The notes beneath the pieces are model-generated. The model searched no databases. It was not told the origin of the DNA and saw only the letters and a list, made by a program, of their open reading frames with translations. Below, one piece after another: positions 31,929 through 35,881 of a DNA stretch of 35,881 nt. Source of the DNA: Acetobacteraceae bacterium (GTDB lineage Bacteria > Pseudomonadota > Alphaproteobacteria > Acetobacterales > Acetobacteraceae). The stretch is from contig JANWXJ010000028.1 of NCBI GenBank assembly GCA_025055335.1, positions 1-35,881 of the forward strand, written 5' to 3'. Made by a program: the position numbers and the translations under genes. Positions within the stretch are counted from its first letter, which is position 1. Every line of letters begins with the position of its first letter.

Positions 31929-34100
31929 CTACCCCTCGATCCTGCCGAAATCGGCCACCATGTGCATCGCCCGCCGCAGTCGGCTGAGCAGCCGGAGGCG
32001 GTTGCGGCGGAGATCCGCCTCCGGGGCGTTGACGGTCACGCGGTCGAAGAAGGCGTCGAGCGGGGCGCGGAGCGCAGCCAGCGCCGCCATCGCCTCGGCG
32101 AAGCGCTCGGCGGCGAGTGCCGCCGCCACCGCCGGTTCGGCGGCATCGAGCGCGACGGCGAGCGCCCGTTCCTCCGCCGCCTCGAGCAGCTCCGGCTCCA
32201 CCGCCCCGTCATGCGGGCCGTCGCGCCGCTCCTCGGCGCGGAGGATACTGGCCGCGCGGGTGTAGGCGGCGAGCAGGTTCGCGCCCTCCGGCCCGCTGAC
32301 GAGGGCGGCGAGCGCATCGGCGCGGGCGAGCACGCGCAGCAGGTCGTCGTCCTCCCCGGCGCCGATGGCGGCCGAGAGGATGTCGTGCCGCGCGCCCTCG
32401 GCGCGGAGCTGGATGCGCAGGCGCTCGAGCAGGAAGAGGACGACGCCCTGCGCGAAGGCCTCGACCATCGGAGGATGCACCGCTCCCGGCCGGGGGCGCC
32501 AGCCGGCGTTCACCACCTCGGTCGCCACCGCCATCCCGAACTCCGGCACCGAGGCGGCGGCGCGGGCGGCGGGGTAGAGCAGGAACGCCTCCGCCACCAG
32601 GTGCCGCAGCGGCAGCCGCAGCCCGTTCTCCCGCAGGATGCGGATCACGCCGAGGGCGGCGCGGCGGAGCGCATAGGGATCGCCAGAGCCGGTCGGGCGT
32701 TCGCCTGCGGCGAAGAAGCCGGCGAGCTGGTCGAGCTTGTCGGCCAGCGCGACGGCGACCGAGACGGGCTCGCGCGGGACCTCGTCGCCCGGCCCGAGCG
32801 GGCGGTAATGCGCGGCGATCGCCTCCGCCACCCGCCGCTCCTCGCCGTCATGCAGGGCGTAGTAGCGGCCCATCACGCCCTGCAGTTCCGGGAACTCCCC
32901 GACCATGCCGGAGGCGAGGTCGGCCTTGGCCAGCCGCGCGGCGCGGGCGGCGAGAGAGGGCTCGGCGCCGACCATCGGCGCGAGAAGGCGGGCCAGCGCC
33001 TCAAGCCGCCTCACCCGCTCGCCCTGGGTGCCGAGTTTCGCGTGGAACACCACCTGATCGAGGCGCGGCAGGCGGCTTTCCAGGCGCTCCTTGCGGTCCT
33101 GGTCCCAGAAGAAGCGGGCGTCCGACAGGCGGGCGCGCAGCACGCGCTCGTTGCCGGCGATGATGGCGGCCCCCCCGTCGCGCGCCACCATGTTGGCCAC
33201 CAGCGCGAAGCGCGGGGCGGGCGTGCCGTCCTTGTGCCGGAGCGAGACGTAGCGCTGGTTCACGCGCATCGTCGTCCGCATCACCTCGGGGGGCAGGTCC
33301 ATGAAGGCGGCATCGATCCGGCCGAGCAGCGGCACCGGCCATTCGACGAGGCCGGCGAGCTCGGCGAGCAGCCCCTCGTCCGGCACGGGTTCCAGCCCCT
33401 CGGCGGCGGCGAGTGCGGCGATCCCCTCGCGGATCGCGCGCATCCGCTCGGCGGCGTCGCGGATCACGTAGCGGGCGCGCAGCCCCGCCTCGTGCCCGGC
33501 GGCGGAGGCGACGGCGAAGGCGCCCGGGGCGAGCAGGCGGTGGCCTTCCGTCAGGTTGCCGGAGGCGATGCCGTGGCCGTCGTCCTCGCCGTGGCGGAGG
33601 TCGAAGCGCACCGTCTCGCCGTCCAGCACGCAGAGGATGCGCTGCAGGGGCCGCACCCACACGAAGGAGGAGGTGCCGCCCCAGCGCATGGATTTCGGCC
33701 AGGGGAAGGCGCGCAGCACGGGCGGGACCGCGGCGGCGATCACCTCGGCGGCGGGGCGGCCTTCGCGGCGGATCAGGGCGAACCAGTGCAGCGCCTTGCC
33801 GGATTCGCGCTGCACCAGCGCCTCGCGCGGCAGGCCGGTGGAACGCAGGAAGCCCTGCAGCGCGGCCTCGGGCGCGTCCACGCGCGGGCCGCGGCGTTCC
33901 TCCTCGGCGGCCTCCGTGGCGGCGGGCACGGCGGCGATCAGGCCGATGCGGCGCGGCCCGTGGAAGCCGCGCATGTCCGAGGCCGGCAGCCCGGCCTCCG
34001 CCAGCGCCTTGCCGAGAAGCGAACACAGGTCCTCCGCCGCGCGGGCCTGCATGCGCGCCGGGATCTCCTCGGAGAGGAGTTCGAGCAGCAGTTCCGGCAT
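31929..34100 (-). CDS. glyS: Glycyl-tRNA synthetase beta subunit
   Basis: A 723-residue beta subunit of the bacterial heterotetrameric glycyl-tRNA synthetase, needed for tRNA binding. The N-terminus ELLLELLSEEIPARMQ is the characteristic family start. Other landmarks are VWVRPLQRILCVLDGE, MRTTMRVNQRYVSLRHKDG and RLSDARFFWDQDRKERLE. The HD-like part is at LASGMVGEFPELQGVMGRYYA, followed by SGDPYALRRAALGVIRIL. The C-terminal anticodon-binding domain ends with DAFFDRVTVNAPEADLRRNRLRLL. The ATG at 34100 is one base after the glyQ stop, so the two subunits are made together. It ends with TAG, 12 bases before ppdK. No anomaly is visible. Confidence 0.97.
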   Translation of the reverse strand: MPELLLELLSEEIPARMQARAAEDLCSLLGKALAEAGLPASDMRGFHGPRRIGLIAAVPAATEAAEEERRGPRVDAPEAALQGFLRSTGLPREALVQRESGKALHWFALIRREGRPAAEVIAAAVPPVLRAFPWPKSMRWGGTSSFVWVRPLQRILCVLDGETVRFDLRHGEDDGHGIASGNLTEGHRLLAPGAFAVASAAGHEAGLRARYVIRDAAERMRAIREGIAALAAAEGLEPVPDEGLLAELAGLVEWPVPLLGRIDAAFMDLPPEVMRTTMRVNQRYVSLRHKDGTPAPRFALVANMVARDGGAAIIAGNERVLRARLSDARFFWDQDRKERLESRLPRLDQVVFHAKLGTQGERVRRLEALARLLAPMVGAEPSLAARAARLAKADLASGMVGEFPELQGVMGRYYALHDGEERRVAEAIAAHYRPLGPGDEVPREPVSVAVALADKLDQLAGFFAAGERPTGSGDPYALRRAALGVIRILRENGLRLPLRHLVAEAFLLYPAARAAASVPEFGMAVATEVVNAGWRPRPGAVHPPMVEAFAQGVVLFLLERLRIQLRAEGARHDILSAAIGAGEDDDLLRVLARADALAALVSGPEGANLLAAYTRAASILRAEERRDGPHDGAVEPELLEAAEERALAVALDAAEPAVAAALAAERFAEAMAALAALRAPLDAFFDRVTVNAPEADLRRNRLRLLSRLRRAMHMVADFGRIEG

Positions 34101-34101
34101 C

Positions 34102-34974
34102 TCAGGCCGCCTCGCCCGCCACCCACGCCTCGCAGCAGCGCTTCGCCAGGGCGCGCACGCGGCCGATATAGGCGGCGCGCTCGGTCACGCTGATCGCGCC
34201 CCGCGCATCCAGCAGGTTGAACAGGTGCGACGCCTTGATGCACTGGTCATAGGCCGGAAGCGCGAGGCCCTTCCCGACCAGCGAGGAACACTCGGCTTCC
34301 GCGTCGGAAAAATGGCGGAACAGCAGCGCGATGTCGGCATGCTCGAAGTTGAAGGCGGAGAACTCGCGCTCGGCGCGCAGGAACACCTCGCCGTAGGTCA
34401 CGCCGCGGCCGTTGAAGTCGAGCGCGAAGACGTTCTCGACACCCTGCACGTACATCGCCAGCCGCTCGAGCCCGTAGGTCATCTCGAAGGAGGGCAGGGC
34501 GACGGGGATGCCGCCCACCTGCTGGAAATAGGTGAACTGGCCCACCTCCATGCCGTCGCACCACACCTCCCACCCGAGGCCCCAGGCGCCGAGGGTGGGG
34601 CTTTCCCAGTCGTCCTCGACGAAGCGGAAGTCGTGGATCGCGGGATCGAGGCCGATCTCGCGGAAGGAGGCGAGCAGAAGCTCCTGCGCGTCGCGCGGGG
34701 AGGGCTTCATGATCACCTGGTACTGGTAGTAGTGCTGCAGCCGGTTCGGGTTCTCCCCGTAGCGGCCGTCCGACGGCCGGCGGGACGGCTGCACATAGGC
34801 CGCGGCCCAGGGCTTCGGGCCGAGGGCGCGCAGCGTGGTGGCCGGATGGAAGGTGCCCGCGCCCATCTCCATGTCGTAGGGCTGCAGGATCACGCAGCCC
34901 TGGCGCGACCAGAACGCGTGCAGGCGCAGGATCATCTCCTGGAAGCAGGGCGGGCGGGCGGAGGCGGGTTCCAT
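34102..34974 (-). CDS. glyQ: Glycyl-tRNA synthetase alpha subunit
   Basis: A 290-residue catalytic alpha subunit that activates glycine and transfers it to tRNA-Gly with GlyS. The sequence is near consensus: [20 protein letters not shown], then [42 protein letters not shown] and [20 protein letters not shown]. The [13 protein letters not shown] segment and [16 protein letters not shown] complete the fold. The chosen ATG at 34974 gives the usual length. The longer open frame to 35076 adds an Arg/Pro-rich piece overlapping the upstream divergent gene and was rejected. This is the first gene of the glyQ-glyS-ppdK-GT4-GT25 operon, and its promoter must lie in the 91 bases before the divergent start at 35066. 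Confidence 0.97.
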   Translation of the reverse strand: MEPASARPPCFQEMILRLHAFWSRQGCVILQPYDMEMGAGTFHPATTLRALGPKPWAAAYVQPSRRPSDGRYGENPNRLQHYYQYQVIMKPSPRDAQELLLASFREIGLDPAIHDFRFVEDDWESPTLGAWGLGWEVWCDGMEVGQFTYFQQVGGIPVALPSFEMTYGLERLAMYVQGVENVFALDFNGRGVTYGEVFLRAEREFSAFNFEHADIALLFRHFSDAEAECSSLVGKGLALPAYDQCIKASHLFNLLDARGAISVTERAAYIGRVRALAKRCCEAWVAGEAA

Positions 34975-35065
34975 CGGTGTCCGGGAAGGGGGTTGCCGGG
35001 TCGCGGGGCGGCGCACCATAGGTTCGGGCCGGAAGCGGGGCAAGCGAGCCCCGGCGGGAGACCCC

Positions 35066-35470
35066 ATGACCGACACCGAGGCCCTGGTGCGGGCCTATTA
35101 CGACGCCTTCAACCGCGGCGACCGCGCCGCCATGCTGGCGCTGCTGACCGACGACGTTGCGCATGACCCGAACCAGGGCGCCCGCCGCCTCGGCAAGGCC
35201 GCCTTCGCCGAGTTCCTGGCGCGGATGGACCGCGCCTACCGCGAGCATCTGACCGACCTCGTGGTGATGGTGGACCGGACGGGCAGCCGGGCGGCCGCCG
35301 AGTTCACCGTGCATGGCGAGTATCTGGCCGCCGAGGAAGGGCTGCCGCCCGCCCGCGGCCAGCGCTACGTGCTGCCGGCCGGGGCGTTCCTCACCATCCG
35401 GGATGGGCGGATCGCCCGCATCGCCACCTGCTACAACCTCGCCGACTGGATCGCGCAGGTGTCGCGCTGA
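35066..35470 (+). CDS. SnoaL-like / NTF2-like family protein (ketosteroid-isomerase fold)
   Basis: A 134-residue protein of the NTF2-like cone fold. The start [20 protein letters not shown], then [25 protein letters not shown], is the standard SnoaL/limonene-epoxide-hydrolase-like pattern. The later strand FTVHGEYLA and the end [23 protein letters not shown] agree with it. Such proteins act as isomerases, hydrolases or small-ligand carriers; the reaction cannot be deduced. The ATG at 35066 follows GGCGGGAGA. It is divergent from glyQ, and the next gene downstream is the dehydratase at the window edge, 275 bases on. Confidence 0.88.
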   Translation: MTDTEALVRAYYDAFNRGDRAAMLALLTDDVAHDPNQGARRLGKAAFAEFLARMDRAYREHLTDLVVMVDRTGSRAAAEFTVHGEYLAAEEGLPPARGQRYVLPAGAFLTIRDGRIARIATCYNLADWIAQVSR

Positions 35471-35504
35471 CGGCGCGCGCGGGTTGGGCCCGATCACGTC
35501 GCTC

Positions 35505-35521
35505 GCCCGCCGCCTGCGGGC
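35505..35521. terminator. Possible transcription terminator hairpin
   Basis: GCCCGC (35505-35510) and GCGGGC (35516-35521) form a perfect six-pair stem with a five-base loop, 34 bases after the stop of the SnoaL-like gene. There is no T-run after it, so it is at best a weak intrinsic terminator. GC-rich stems of this kind also arise by chance here. Confidence 0.2.
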
Positions 35522-35745
35522 CGGCGGCACGGCGGCCAGGGACGAAAGACGCCCGCCCTGCCCTGGGACACCACACCGCCGAACGGCCGCACCGACCCAG
35601 GCGGGCGCCGCAACCCGCCGCGCCCGCGGGGCCTCGCCTTCCTGCCCCCGGCGGCCCACGGTGTTGCCTTGTCAACGCACCCTCGGCACCCTGTCCCGCT
35701 CCGCCATCGCTCCCTTCCGATGGCCCGAACCCGACGGATTCCGCC

Positions 35746-35881
35746 ATGCCTCGCCCCTTCCGAAGCAACCTTCCCCGCGGCTCCTCGCACTGGGCGGTGC
35801 GCCGCGCGCAATGGGCGGCGCTCGGCATCGGCGGGGAGGATCTCGAGAAGCCCAAGATCGCGATCGTGAACTCGTCGTCCG
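35746..35881 (+). CDS. IlvD/Edd family dehydratase, N-terminus (partial)
   Basis: The first 45 codons of a gene that runs off the right edge; the frame stays open to the last base. The start MPRPFRSNLPRGSSHWAVRR is followed by AQWAALGIGGEDLEKPKIAI and VNSSS. This matches the beginning of the IlvD/Edd dehydratase family (dihydroxy-acid, phosphogluconate and sugar-acid dehydratases). In particular, the WAVRRAQW plus KPKIAIVNSSS pattern is typical of the sugar-acid/arabonate-type branch. These enzymes bind a [2Fe-2S] or [4Fe-4S] cluster and remove water from 2,3-dihydroxy acids. The catalytic part lies outside the window, so the substrate class stays open. The ATG is at 35746; the site upstream is weak. 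Confidence 0.8.
   Translation, partial: MPRPFRSNLPRGSSHWAVRRAQWAALGIGGEDLEKPKIAIVNSSS

Noticed and set aside
35494-35811. A minus-strand ORF of about 105 codons near the right edge
   Set aside because: It is Arg/Gly-rich without family features and is antisense to the start of the IlvD/Edd gene.

Overview
The window is very GC-rich chromosomal DNA of an alphaproteobacterium, most likely an Acetobacterales (Roseomonas/Rubritepida-like) organism. This rests on the dnaX-ybaB-recR cluster, the glyQ-glyS-ppdK operon, the strong third-position GC bias and the mix of TRAP, BMP-type and NitT/TauT-type transport genes. I saw no tRNA, rRNA, CRISPR array, insertion sequence or phage gene. The taxon is an inference from gene content only.

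Layout. 1-2194: the 3' end of dnaX, then ybaB and recR. A decayed, opposite-strand family-2 glycosyltransferase fills the space between dnaX and ybaB. 2213-8449 (minus strand, read right to left): GMC flavoprotein, gentisate/salicylate-dioxygenase-like bicupin, LVIVD beta-propeller protein, RidA, glutathione S-transferase and an orphan NitT/TauT-type binding protein. 8542-10022 (plus): a GntR/FCD regulator and a close match to pyridoxal 4-dehydrogenase. 10050-15530 (minus): a complete BMP/nucleoside-type ABC importer (binding protein, double ATPase, two permeases) whose last gene is a very clear 4-pyridoxolactonase. 15669-18749 (plus): a TRAP transporter (DctQ, DctM, DctP) and a small secreted-type ORF.

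18710-23737 (minus): a GT9 heptosyltransferase-like gene, a GT4 gene, a dihydroorotase-type amidohydrolase, a nitroreductase, and a pirin gene broken by an in-frame TAG. 23805-25171 (plus): ygfZ and an isoprenylcysteine-methyltransferase-like membrane protein. 25155-26429 (minus): an O-antigen-ligase family protein. About 0.9 kb without a clear intact gene follows (26430-27338). 27339-34974 (minus): glyQ, glyS, ppdK, a GT4 and a GT25 gene, nearly all touching or overlapping. 35066-35470 (plus): a SnoaL/NTF2-like protein. The window ends inside an IlvD/Edd-family dehydratase.

How the genes may work together. The most interesting part is 2.2-15.5 kb. Pyridoxal 4-dehydrogenase and 4-pyridoxolactonase are consecutive steps of vitamin B6 catabolism (pyridoxal to 4-pyridoxolactone to 4-pyridoxate). 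The lactonase is the terminal gene of an importer operon, which makes that importer a candidate vitamin B6 transporter. The GMC enzyme could be pyridoxine 4-oxidase or 4-pyridoxate dehydrogenase. The known later enzymes (flavin-dependent pyridine-ring oxygenase, acetamidomethylene-succinate hydrolase) are not in the window. The divergent operon does carry a cupin of the family that opens ortho-hydroxycarboxylate rings, plus RidA, which removes enamines and imines. This suggests an unproved alternative ring-opening route. The 8-mer GCCGACCA occurs three times in the two control regions of this locus and may be the regulator's operator.
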